Source: UBA1181 sp963619325 | Lineage (GTDB): Bacteria; Bacteroidota; Bacteroidia; Bacteroidales; Paludibacteraceae | Length of the DNA: 64,000 nt | Assembly (NCBI GenBank): GCA_963619325.1 | Contig: CAVEVQ010000001.1 | Coordinates: 62,001-126,000 of the forward strand | Direction of reading: 5' to 3' | Shown here: piece after piece, positions 9,387 through 16,852 of the stretch | Numbering within the stretch: position 1 is the stretch's first letter | Layout of the letters: each line of letters starts with the position of its first letter | Translations under genes and position numbers: made by a program | The notes under the pieces: generated by a model | Database searches by the model: none | What the model was told of the DNA's origin: nothing | Seen by the model: only the letters and a program-made list of their open reading frames with translations

Positions 9387-11561
9387 ATGATGTTAAAAGA
9401 CAACAAACAAACTAAAAAACTGACGGAAAATGAGTTAACCCCAGGTTCTCCTATCTTCAACCATTTTATTTCTCGAAAGCCAACAAAAATAGTCTTCACC
9501 GACTCTAATTATATATTCGTATTCCCCGATGGAATCGGAACTATTGATAGAAGTACCACAGAAAGGATAGAGCAGAAAGGAGACTGTTTCTTTGATGATG
9601 CCATTGCAGAAAATTTCATTTCCTTTGACTCTCTGAAAGAAAAAGAACCGACATTATTCAGAGAGAAATTTGATATTATCTTCGTAGCAAACGACCCAAT
9701 CCCCCGCGTCATATTCCTGTCTAACAACAAATTTTTTCAAGCTCAGCTCAAAAAGGACGAGATTATTGTCCTTTGGGAAACAAAAGAGTTCAAAGAGACA
9801 CTTTTCCCTAAGGCAAACAATCGAGGAGACATCGTTTTCTCTTGCAATGAAAAAATCTATGCCATAGACTTTTTCACTGGACATTATTTTCTCGCCTATA
9901 CAGAAGAGGATGAAAGATACATTATCAGCCGTACACCTTCAAGAGACGAATTTGGCATTAAAGACCTCTTTTATTGGGCGCCAGACAACCGTACGGTGGC
10001 TTTCTATCGCACAAACAACACGAAAGTAGATGTTTATCCGCTTATCACTATTCAAGAACCCAAGCCAATAAGATCCTTAATAGACTATCCAATGGCAGGA
10101 GAAGATAGTGAAAGCATATCCATCGGAATTCTTGACGTCCCTTCCAAAAATTGTACATTTCTCAGTCTGGGCAGCAACCATGGCACACCTCCCATAAACC
10201 ATAAAGAAGCATACTATACCGCCTTGACATGGGCGCCTGACTCATGCGAGATCTATCTCTGCGAATTAGAGCGTTCTCAGAAATATTTTCAAGCCAAGGT
10301 CTATTCAGCCTACTCTGGCAAAATCAAACGATTCCTGTTTGATGAATCTTCTGAAAAATATGTTGAACCCGATCAACCGTTCACCATTGTTAACGATAAC
10401 ACTATTCTCTTTCTTTCTCAGAGAACAGGACATAAACACCTTTACAAATTCGATATAAAATCTAACACCATCACACCACTAACACAGGGAGACTGGGATA
10501 TATTGGAGGTAATTTCCTACGATGAAAAGGCAAAAATCGTTTATGCTTACGCCACTACTTCAGGCGCAATCAATCGCGAAGTAATTCAAGTATCTATAAA
10601 CAGGGGTCTCAATACATTTAAGGAGGCACACGAAACAGGTAACTATCACACACTCTTTATTGACGAGGATAACAAAGAAACAATAGATTTCTATGAGAAC
10701 TACACGAATCCTGGATTCGTTTGTTTTCAGAACGACTATGTTATGCCTCTCCGAAATCCATACGAAGAAGAAGGATTTGAAACACCTAATAAAAATTTGG
10801 GGTGTTTTGAAAAAGACGGAGATAGTATTTATTACAGTCTGACGCTTCCGAACCTTACCAAAGGAGAAAAAGCGCCACTTCTTTTCTATGTATATGGAGG
10901 TCCACATGTGCAACTTGTCACCAATCAGTTTGGCAGTGGAACAAAAGGCATCGAAGAGATGATGGCAAGCAACGGCATCGCCACATTCTACATTGACCCT
11001 CATGGTTCATACAATAGAGGACGAGATTTTGAATCCGTAATCTATCAACAAATGAATCGCCCACAGGTAGAGGACTACGATTTTGCCTTAGATTGGTTAC
11101 AAGAAAATTTTGGACACAAAATTGACATGACAAAAATAGCAGTCTATGGTTGGAGTTTCGGAGGCTACATGACGCTAACAATGTTACTAAACAGCAAACA
11201 TAATTTCAAAATAGGCATCGCTGGGGGTGCGGTAACCGACTGGCGATATTATGAGGTTATGTACACAGAACGATACATGGGAATCCGTAGTAGCGAAAAC
11301 GAAAAATACTACGAAGCATGCAGCATAAAGTCAGATTTCAGCAAGCTGCATACACCACTTTACCTCATTCATTGTGATAACGACCCCGTCGTGGTATGGC
11401 AACATACCCTTTCTCTTCTCAAAATTGCACACGAAAAATATAATTTTGCCCACCTAATTGACTATTATATCTTTCCAGGACACCCTCATAACGTATGTGG
11501 ACCTGAAAGAATTCAGCTTATGCGCAAAATTAAAGCAGTGATACTCAATAAGTTAAAATAA
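9387..11561 (+). CDS. Dipeptidyl-peptidase IV-type serine peptidase (family S9B), no signal peptide
   Basis: S9B enzymes remove N-terminal X-Pro or X-Ala dipeptides. The 724 residues show the N-terminal beta-propeller region with the family blocks SRDEFGIKDLFYWAPDN and DYPMAGEDSES, then an alpha/beta-hydrolase domain with GWSFGGY (nucleophile Ser590), the acid in HCDNDPVV near 664-666 and the catalytic His in PGHPHNVCG near 699-701. Most Bacteroidota DPP IV proteins begin with a signal peptide or lipobox; here the N-terminus MMLKDNKQTKKLTENELTPG is hydrophilic and no hydrophobic start lies upstream, so a cytoplasmic location is predicted. It sits 14 bp after the ABC-F gene. Confidence 0.88.
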   Translation: MMLKDNKQTKKLTENELTPGSPIFNHFISRKPTKIVFTDSNYIFVFPDGIGTIDRSTTERIEQKGDCFFDDAIAENFISFDSLKEKEPTLFREKFDIIFVANDPIPRVIFLSNNKFFQAQLKKDEIIVLWETKEFKETLFPKANNRGDIVFSCNEKIYAIDFFTGHYFLAYTEEDERYIISRTPSRDEFGIKDLFYWAPDNRTVAFYRTNNTKVDVYPLITIQEPKPIRSLIDYPMAGEDSESISIGILDVPSKNCTFLSLGSNHGTPPINHKEAYYTALTWAPDSCEIYLCELERSQKYFQAKVYSAYSGKIKRFLFDESSEKYVEPDQPFTIVNDNTILFLSQRTGHKHLYKFDIKSNTITPLTQGDWDILEVISYDEKAKIVYAYATTSGAINREVIQVSINRGLNTFKEAHETGNYHTLFIDEDNKETIDFYENYTNPGFVCFQNDYVMPLRNPYEEEGFETPNKNLGCFEKDGDSIYYSLTLPNLTKGEKAPLLFYVYGGPHVQLVTNQFGSGTKGIEEMMASNGIATFYIDPHGSYNRGRDFESVIYQQMNRPQVEDYDFALDWLQENFGHKIDMTKIAVYGWSFGGYMTLTMLLNSKHNFKIGIAGGAVTDWRYYEVMYTERYMGIRSSENEKYYEACSIKSDFSKLHTPLYLIHCDNDPVVVWQHTLSLLKIAHEKYNFAHLIDYYIFPGHPHNVCGPERIQLMRKIKAVILNKLK

Positions 11562-11596
11562 CAAACAAAAACAATCCAAAAAAAATTGTATTTCTC

Positions 11597-11712
11597 TTGG
11601 ATTTTTAGGAATTAAATTGCAACTTTGTATTGCAAACAAAACAGGTAGATTTTTTCATAGTTAAGGTTTAGATTGATTAAGAGGCGTTGTGAAACGCCTC
11701 TTAGTTTTTTTT
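11597..11712 (+). other. Possible promoter plus short terminated transcript
   Basis: After the DPP stop, TTGG at 11597-11600 and CAACTTTG at 11620-11627 are spaced 19 bases apart, each one base off the Bacteroidota boxes. The strong terminator hairpin ends by 11712. A transcript begun near 11634 would be about 75-80 nt with no reading frame. This is equally compatible with the 3' tail of the operon. Confidence 0.25.
11678..11712 (+). terminator. Rho-independent terminator
   Basis: TAAGAGGCGTT (11678-11688) pairs perfectly with AACGCCTCTTA (11693-11703) around a GTGA loop and is followed by G and eight T residues. It ends the ABC-F/DPP transcript or the short transcript proposed here. Its core GAGGCGTT recurs in the asd terminator. 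Confidence 0.88.
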
Positions 11713-11756
11713 GTCATTTAAGGACAAAAACGTCCTTTAAGATTTTCACTCAACCT

Positions 11757-11787
11757 TTTTCCACTTCACCTTTTTTACCGAAATTTG
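11757..11787 (+). promoter_or_regulatory. Weak promoter for the small OMP gene
   Basis: TTTT at 11757-11760, 19 bases, then GAAATTTG at 11780-11787; each box is one base off consensus. It lies 30 bp before the chosen start codon at 11817. Confidence 0.35.
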
Positions 11788-11816
11788 CCATCCTCTATTA
11801 TAATTTTCAAATTCAC

Positions 11817-12584
11817 ATGAATAACAAGTTATTTTTAACGATCTTCCTTGCATTTATTAGTCTTCTTTCTAATGCAAAACAATCAACAGACGGGGTAGAA
11901 ATGACATCTGAACAGAATCCTCCTTTGGTTGTCGACACTGTGGAGAATCAAAAAGCTCAATGCGACTACCACCTTGCCGCAGTTGCAGGAGTTGGTGTCG
12001 CCAATTGGTTGACCGAGAATGACGCAACGAGCATAGACAACCGATATACTGCCAATTTTTATATTGGAGCATTATTTGATTTCCAATTTTCCAATGGTTG
12101 GCAAACCGAGACCGGATTGACTTTGCAACACAAAGGTTACAGAATAGAGAACACAGGATTTGAGAACTACGAGAAAAAGCACTTCCGTTTGCTTTACTTA
12201 GAGATACCCCTTCTCGTTGGTTACGAGATTCCTATTTCTCAAGTTCATCTTACTCCACAAATTGGACCCTACTTTGCTTTTGCAGTGTTAGGTAAAAACG
12301 TGGGATACAGTACGAACTCTTTAATCGACAAATCTGGGAACTACACATATACACGTAATTGGGAAAATGTGAACATATACGATAATGAAAACAGCAAAAA
12401 ACAATATCGCCGTTTTGATTGTGGATTGCATTTCGGCGCATCATTACGAATCTTTGAAAAAATTCGCTTAGGGTTAGGATACGAGTTTGGCTTCGTCAAT
12501 GTCCAACGAAAAGACTCTAAAAACAATACCTACAAAACCCTAAACAGCGATTTTTCATTCCATATCGCTTATTATTTCTTCTAA
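11817..12584 (+). CDS. Small outer-membrane beta-barrel protein (PorT/OMP_b-brl_2-like)
   Basis: The 255-residue product starts MNNKLFLTIFLAFISLLSNA, a clear signal peptide, and then reads as alternating amphipathic strands with the family phrases GWQTETGLTLQHKGY and YLEIPLLVGYEI, closing on the aromatic FHIAYYFF expected of a barrel inserted by the BAM machinery. Such barrels are very common in Bacteroidota; a few (PorT) serve T9SS, most have no known role, so no specific function is assigned. The frame is open further upstream to 11673, but that would place the start inside the preceding terminator hairpin and bury the signal peptide. It is convergent with the lamin-tail gene. Confidence 0.8.
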   Translation: MNNKLFLTIFLAFISLLSNAKQSTDGVEMTSEQNPPLVVDTVENQKAQCDYHLAAVAGVGVANWLTENDATSIDNRYTANFYIGALFDFQFSNGWQTETGLTLQHKGYRIENTGFENYEKKHFRLLYLEIPLLVGYEIPISQVHLTPQIGPYFAFAVLGKNVGYSTNSLIDKSGNYTYTRNWENVNIYDNENSKKQYRRFDCGLHFGASLRIFEKIRLGLGYEFGFVNVQRKDSKNNTYKTLNSDFSFHIAYYFF

Positions 12585-12629
12585 AGAAAACATAATATGT
12601 ATTAAGTTCTCGCAAACCCTCAAAATGCG

Positions 12630-14387
12630 TCATTTCGAGAGTAAAACCACAAATGATCGCCTTGACCTCCATCCATTCGTAGGATTATATACTTCCAAAA
12701 CAGCAATATAAGGTGCGACCCACAAAACTTTTCCATTATCATCACAACCATTCCATTCAATTTCTCCCGAAACAGATAAGGATTCATTGTTCAACACACT
12801 ACATACGCACCGACCTTCCATTGTATAAATTTTAAGAGAGGCGAGATAGTTAGGCACATCAAAATCATAATGAATACGAAAATGTTTTTCTTTGTCTTGA
12901 TATGGATAGCAAATCTCATTCGCAGACAAACTTAAACCTGTATTTTCAATAACACCAGGTTCTCCACAGCCTAAATAACCTGGTGTTGCATATCCATTAA
13001 CCGCCGCTGCAGAAGTCCATTCATTTCCATCCAAAGAAATTCTTTCTATAGAAACACCCTTGCCTTTATCCGGTACACTTTTGACATGCATGCTTGCGTC
13101 GTAATATAAATCATCTATAATCGTGGTGTCTTTTGACCTAAACAACACAACAGCCCCCGTTTCATTTCGCAAAGAGGGGAATGAAGGCAGTTCAATGAAA
13201 GCACTAACCTTTGAGTTATAAAACGACGAGACTCCATTAACATCGTCCGTCAACACTTTTATTTCATTTGGAAAAATCAAAGCTGTCTCTGACGATATTT
13301 TCTTGGCAGAATAAATTGATGAATCCGACGATTTTCGAGTGGAAAATTTCAATTCAGACAAATCAAGAACCTTTTTGCTCACATTAATTATCTCTACGAA
13401 CTCACTTCCTCCCATTTGTGCATTGAAAAGAACCTCCGTGAACAAAATATCTTTCACATTCACCTCTTCTGTCCTTGCGAATATCAGGACTGTATCGTTT
13501 GCCACATTCCCAACATAATCTGTCAAATTAGACACATACAATTCATATCGAGTCCCTTTTGACAATTCTTCATCAAACCTCAAAACTACAGATTTCTGAC
13601 CTTTATCCCATTCCATTGATAGATTTACGTTTGGATAAGACGTAACCTCCACTTTTTCTTTGTCTACCCATTCATCTAAAGACAAAGTCAACAAAGAATC
13701 CGTCATCGTCATTTTTTCCACCCGAGGTGGCAAAACATCAACAACAGACTTTCCTGCGACGACAAACTTATCAAACGATATTTTCGACGCATTTGTCTTT
13801 GTATATTTACAATAAATACCCGTAAACGAGGTGGACAAAAAAGTAGAATCCACCACAGAAAATTCCATTGTATAGTCTGTTTCTCCATCTAATTTCGTGT
13901 AAACTATCCACTCTGCCGTCTGAGTTCGCACCACTTTGACAGACAACCTCACATCTGTTCGATTAAGTCGGTTTTCAACGCTTTCACCTATCTTTTTTGA
14001 GGTTTTATTCTTCACTCTGTAGAGCAACACTTGTTTTTTTGTTCCTCCTATTTGAAGATAATAGCCATTTAATGCATCATCAAGAGCAACATTGTCGCTC
14101 GCCAAATAAAGACGAACGAAATTTGTACTTGTTGGGCTGAAATCAAGATGCAAGGAAGCCATCCACGAACAGTTGTCCATTGCAGTAGAATAAGTTGCCA
14201 AATAGGCAGTCCCTCCATTTCCATAATCTGACAAACAGAGATTCCCAAACGAAAGAGAGAATTTAGAAACATCACCCTTCCAAATCGATTTCAGTTGATT
14301 TCCAATAAAATCATCAGACACTTGACCATACATAGAGAAGGCAGACAACACCATCCCCACCAAAACAGGTAAAAATCTTAGCCTCAT
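12630..14387 (-). CDS. Secreted lamin-tail-domain surface protein with FlgD-like C-terminus
   Basis: The 585-residue protein starts with a signal peptide (MRLRFLPVLVGMVLSAFSMYGQ). Residues about 25-215 look like a jelly-roll or concanavalin-type region. Next comes an Ig-like stretch of the SbsA/Big_5 kind (LRFDEELSKGTRYELYVSNL), then a lamin-tail domain from about 310 to 475 (ILFTEVLFNAQMGGSEFVEI to VNGYATPGYLG), and a FlgD-like Ig domain (YTMEGRCVCSV, EIEWNGCDDNGKVL, PYIAVLEVYN) at the C-terminus. This layout is typical of cell-surface or secreted Bacteroidota proteins, and the final domain may act as a sorting tail. No enzyme motif is seen. It is divergent from asd, with shared promoter DNA. 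Confidence 0.75.
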   Translation of the reverse strand: MRLRFLPVLVGMVLSAFSMYGQVSDDFIGNQLKSIWKGDVSKFSLSFGNLCLSDYGNGGTAYLATYSTAMDNCSWMASLHLDFSPTSTNFVRLYLASDNVALDDALNGYYLQIGGTKKQVLLYRVKNKTSKKIGESVENRLNRTDVRLSVKVVRTQTAEWIVYTKLDGETDYTMEFSVVDSTFLSTSFTGIYCKYTKTNASKISFDKFVVAGKSVVDVLPPRVEKMTMTDSLLTLSLDEWVDKEKVEVTSYPNVNLSMEWDKGQKSVVLRFDEELSKGTRYELYVSNLTDYVGNVANDTVLIFARTEEVNVKDILFTEVLFNAQMGGSEFVEIINVSKKVLDLSELKFSTRKSSDSSIYSAKKISSETALIFPNEIKVLTDDVNGVSSFYNSKVSAFIELPSFPSLRNETGAVVLFRSKDTTIIDDLYYDASMHVKSVPDKGKGVSIERISLDGNEWTSAAAVNGYATPGYLGCGEPGVIENTGLSLSANEICYPYQDKEKHFRIHYDFDVPNYLASLKIYTMEGRCVCSVLNNESLSVSGEIEWNGCDDNGKVLWVAPYIAVLEVYNPTNGWRSRRSFVVLLSK

Positions 14388-14411
14388 TGCTCAATTATTT
14401 TTTGTATAAAC

Positions 14412-14443
14412 TTTATCTTTGCACAGGTTTTGGCAAAGATAAA
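14412..14443. promoter_or_regulatory. Face-to-face -7 boxes forming an 11-bp inverted repeat
   Basis: TTTATCTTTGC (14412-14422) and GCAAAGATAAA (14433-14443) are perfect inverted copies around a 10-base centre. Each arm contains a perfect -7 box TATCTTTG: rightward at 14414-14421 for asd, leftward at 14441-14434 for the lamin-tail gene. Predicted starts (about 14428 and 14427) nearly coincide, so two polymerases could not bind at once. Confidence 0.65.
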
Positions 14444-14493
14444 AATAAATTCCAAAACAAGACCCAAATAATTAACAACTAATTGTCAACTAA

Positions 14494-15504
14494 ATGAAAG
14501 TAGCAATTGTAGGAGCCAGTGGCGCAGTAGGACAGGAGTTCCTCCGCGTGTTAGCAGAAAGAAATTTCCCAATCGATGAATTGGTTCTTTTCGGATCATC
14601 AAGAAGTGCAGGAACAGAGTACGAGTTCAAAGGAAAGAAATACACAGTCAAGGAACTCAAGTATGGAGATGATTTCAAAGGAATTGACATTGCATTCACA
14701 TCGGCAGGAGCTGGAATCTCCAAAGAATATGCTGCAGACATTACGAAATATGGCGCGGTGATGATTGACAATTCGAGTGCGTTCCGAATGGACAATGACG
14801 TACCTTTGGTTGTTCCAGAGTGCAACGCAGAAGACGCTCTCAACCGTCCTCGTGGCATCATCGCCAACCCTAACTGTACAACCATTATGATGGTGGTCGT
14901 TCTTCAGCCATTAGAGAAACTGAGCCACATCAAACGTATTCACATCGCAAGTTATCAGGCAGCGAGTGGAGCTGGAGCAGCTGCGATGGCGGAGTTGGAA
15001 CAGCAATATCGCGAAATAATTGACAACAAACCAGTAACGGTTAACAAGTTCGCTTACCAACTTGCATACAACGTGATTCCACAAATCGACGTCTTCACCG
15101 ACAACGGATACACGAAAGAAGAGATGAAGATGTTCAACGAGACACGCAAGATTATGCACAGCGATGTCGCTTGTTCTGCAATGTGTGTTCGCGTTCCTTC
15201 CCTCCGTTCTCACTCAGAGGCGGTATGGATTGAAACGGAAAAACCAATCTCAGTAGAAGAGGCTCGCGAGGCGCTGTCTAAAGGTGAAGGAATTCAAGTA
15301 ATGGACGATCCAGCAAACAAGAAGTACCCAATGCCTTTATTTTTAGCCGGGAAAGACGACGTTTACGTTGGTCGTATTCGCAAAGACTTGGCCAACGATA
15401 ACGGATTAACGCTTTGGTTGGTCGGAGATCAAATCAAAAAGGGAGCGGCTTTAAACGCTGTTCAAATCGCAGAATACCTTATCAAGGTAGGGAACGTAAA
15501 ATAA
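14494..15504 (+). CDS. asd: Aspartate-semialdehyde dehydrogenase
   Basis: Reduces aspartyl phosphate to aspartate semialdehyde with NADPH, the branch point to lysine/diaminopimelate, threonine and methionine. The 336 residues match the family length. The NADP-binding loop is GASGAVGQEFLRVL at 7-20, the catalytic cysteine is C128 in ANPNCTT, and RVPSLRSHSEAV near 228-239 holds the active-site histidine. The A/T-rich leader lacks a Shine-Dalgarno sequence, as is usual in this phylum. It is a single-gene unit: the -7 box lies 73 bp upstream and a strong terminator directly downstream. Confidence 0.97.
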   Translation: MKVAIVGASGAVGQEFLRVLAERNFPIDELVLFGSSRSAGTEYEFKGKKYTVKELKYGDDFKGIDIAFTSAGAGISKEYAADITKYGAVMIDNSSAFRMDNDVPLVVPECNAEDALNRPRGIIANPNCTTIMMVVVLQPLEKLSHIKRIHIASYQAASGAGAAAMAELEQQYREIIDNKPVTVNKFAYQLAYNVIPQIDVFTDNGYTKEEMKMFNETRKIMHSDVACSAMCVRVPSLRSHSEAVWIETEKPISVEEAREALSKGEGIQVMDDPANKKYPMPLFLAGKDDVYVGRIRKDLANDNGLTLWLVGDQIKKGAALNAVQIAEYLIKVGNVK

Positions 15505-15527
15505 CATTTTATTTTCACATACCTGGA

Positions 15528-15575
15528 AGAGGCGTTGGAAGCATCCGTTTCCAACGCCTCTCATTTTTGTTTTTG
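15528..15575 (+). terminator. Rho-independent terminator of asd
   Basis: AGAGGCGTTGGAA (15528-15540) pairs perfectly with TTCCAACGCCTCT (15549-15561) over an 8-base loop, followed by CATTTTTGTTTTTG. The T-run merges into the -33 box of the next promoter. Confidence 0.9.
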
Positions 15576-15602
15576 TTGGTACACCAAAGTTTTATATTTT
15601 TG
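15572..15602 (+). promoter_or_regulatory. Perfect Bacteroidota promoter for the CHASE2-caspase operon
   Basis: TTTG at 15572-15575, 19 bases, then TATTTTTG at 15595-15602. Both boxes and the spacing match consensus exactly. Predicted start near 15609 gives a leader of about 70 nt before the CHASE2 gene. Confidence 0.75.
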
Positions 15603-15679
15603 CGAAGATAGTCATATCAGTTTACGACAAACAACATTGTAAAACACATATTTTAAACTAAGTCTGACCACTGAACACC

Positions 15680-16819
15680 ATGAAGAAACTTTTCACGCAA
15701 TTCATTCCTCATGCAATAGGTGTGATGATTGTTATCATCACGCTATGCATCATCGTGAGAAATATCGGATTTAGTTCTTCCTACCTTGATCCCGTAAGTG
15801 TCGTTCTGAACAAATTCAACATCACCGACTCCTACTTTGAAATCATCAACCAAAATGCGGATGAAGTGATGGACTTCAATGACGATGTCGTCCTCTTCGA
15901 CATTTCAAACTGCTATGACCGAGCCGAGATTGCTGACGGCATACAGAGATTGCACGATTATGGAGCAAAAGTCATCGCCTTGGATGTGATTTTTGGTCCG
16001 AATGGCAGAGACACGCTCGCCAACGATAGTTTGCAACGCACGGTAGCACGTTGCAAAAACGTCATTGCCGCCTGTAGAATGGTACCCAACTACGACACAT
16101 TCGTCAAAGAAGAGTCTTATTTTGTCAGAGAAACCGGGTGCGTTGAGGCATGCGTGAATGTAGAAAATGAGACTGTCCGCACATTCAGTCGCACTCTTCA
16201 ATTTGGTGACACCACCCTTAGCACCTATGTCCACGAGATAATCAAGATGGCATATCCCGACATATACGAGAAATGGGAAGAAAGAACAGACGACACAGAG
16301 ATTATCAACTACAAGCAAACCCTATTCAACAAAATTCACATCTACGATCCACTCTTTCCAGAAGAGGTAGAGGGTAAGATTTTCTTGATGGGAGACTTCG
16401 CCGACTTGCGGGATTTTCACGAGATACCCGTAAAAATAGATGGTAGCAGACGTATCTGTGGAACCACGATACATGGTTATTCCATCTCAACATTGACAAA
16501 AGAGGGGCGACTGATTGACAATATGAGTGATAGAGACGCACTTATTTTAGGTCTGATAATCACTTTTATATTTTGTGTCATTTATGTTATGATTAACGAA
16601 ATATACAATGACTACTCAGGATTCATGTCCACTTCAACACAAATCATTGTGATGATGAGTTTAGTCTTCATTTCAGGCTATTTCTTTATTGAGAAGCAAT
16701 ATAACATTCGGATGCTCTATGCGTTATTAGGGACAGGAATGGGAGGTTATGCTGCCGAGATATTCTATTTCCTATTGTTAAAATGGCGTAAATGGACAGG
16801 CAAGAACGAGACAATCTAA
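15680..16819 (+). CDS. CHASE2-domain membrane sensor without an output domain
   Basis: The 379-residue protein has an N-terminal transmembrane segment (about 12-30), an extracytoplasmic CHASE2 domain (about 45-275; family phrases VVLFDISN, LHDYGAKVIALDVIFG, GKIFLMGDF, IHGYSISTL) and three transmembrane segments near 286-306, 318-337 and 344-366. CHASE2 normally feeds a cytoplasmic kinase, cyclase or GGDEF domain, but here the chain ends in a 15-residue basic tail (KWRKWTGKNETI), so no cytoplasmic output exists. It is the first gene of a three-gene operon with a secreted caspase-like protease and a FecR-like/DUF4384 protein. The ligand is unknown. Domain identity is judged from motifs and topology. 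Confidence 0.82.
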   Translation: MKKLFTQFIPHAIGVMIVIITLCIIVRNIGFSSSYLDPVSVVLNKFNITDSYFEIINQNADEVMDFNDDVVLFDISNCYDRAEIADGIQRLHDYGAKVIALDVIFGPNGRDTLANDSLQRTVARCKNVIAACRMVPNYDTFVKEESYFVRETGCVEACVNVENETVRTFSRTLQFGDTTLSTYVHEIIKMAYPDIYEKWEERTDDTEIINYKQTLFNKIHIYDPLFPEEVEGKIFLMGDFADLRDFHEIPVKIDGSRRICGTTIHGYSISTLTKEGRLIDNMSDRDALILGLIITFIFCVIYVMINEIYNDYSGFMSTSTQIIVMMSLVFISGYFFIEKQYNIRMLYALLGTGMGGYAAEIFYFLLLKWRKWTGKNETI

Positions 16820-16852
16820 CACATTAGTTGACAATAAAAAAATTGATATAAG

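Noticed and set aside
10560..11003. Antisense reading frame of 147 codons within the DPP gene
   Set aside because: It lies wholly inside a well-supported gene and resembles no protein.
11673..11816. Longer N-terminus for the small barrel protein
   Set aside because: It would start within the terminator hairpin at 11678-11703 and place 48 residues before a clear signal peptide.
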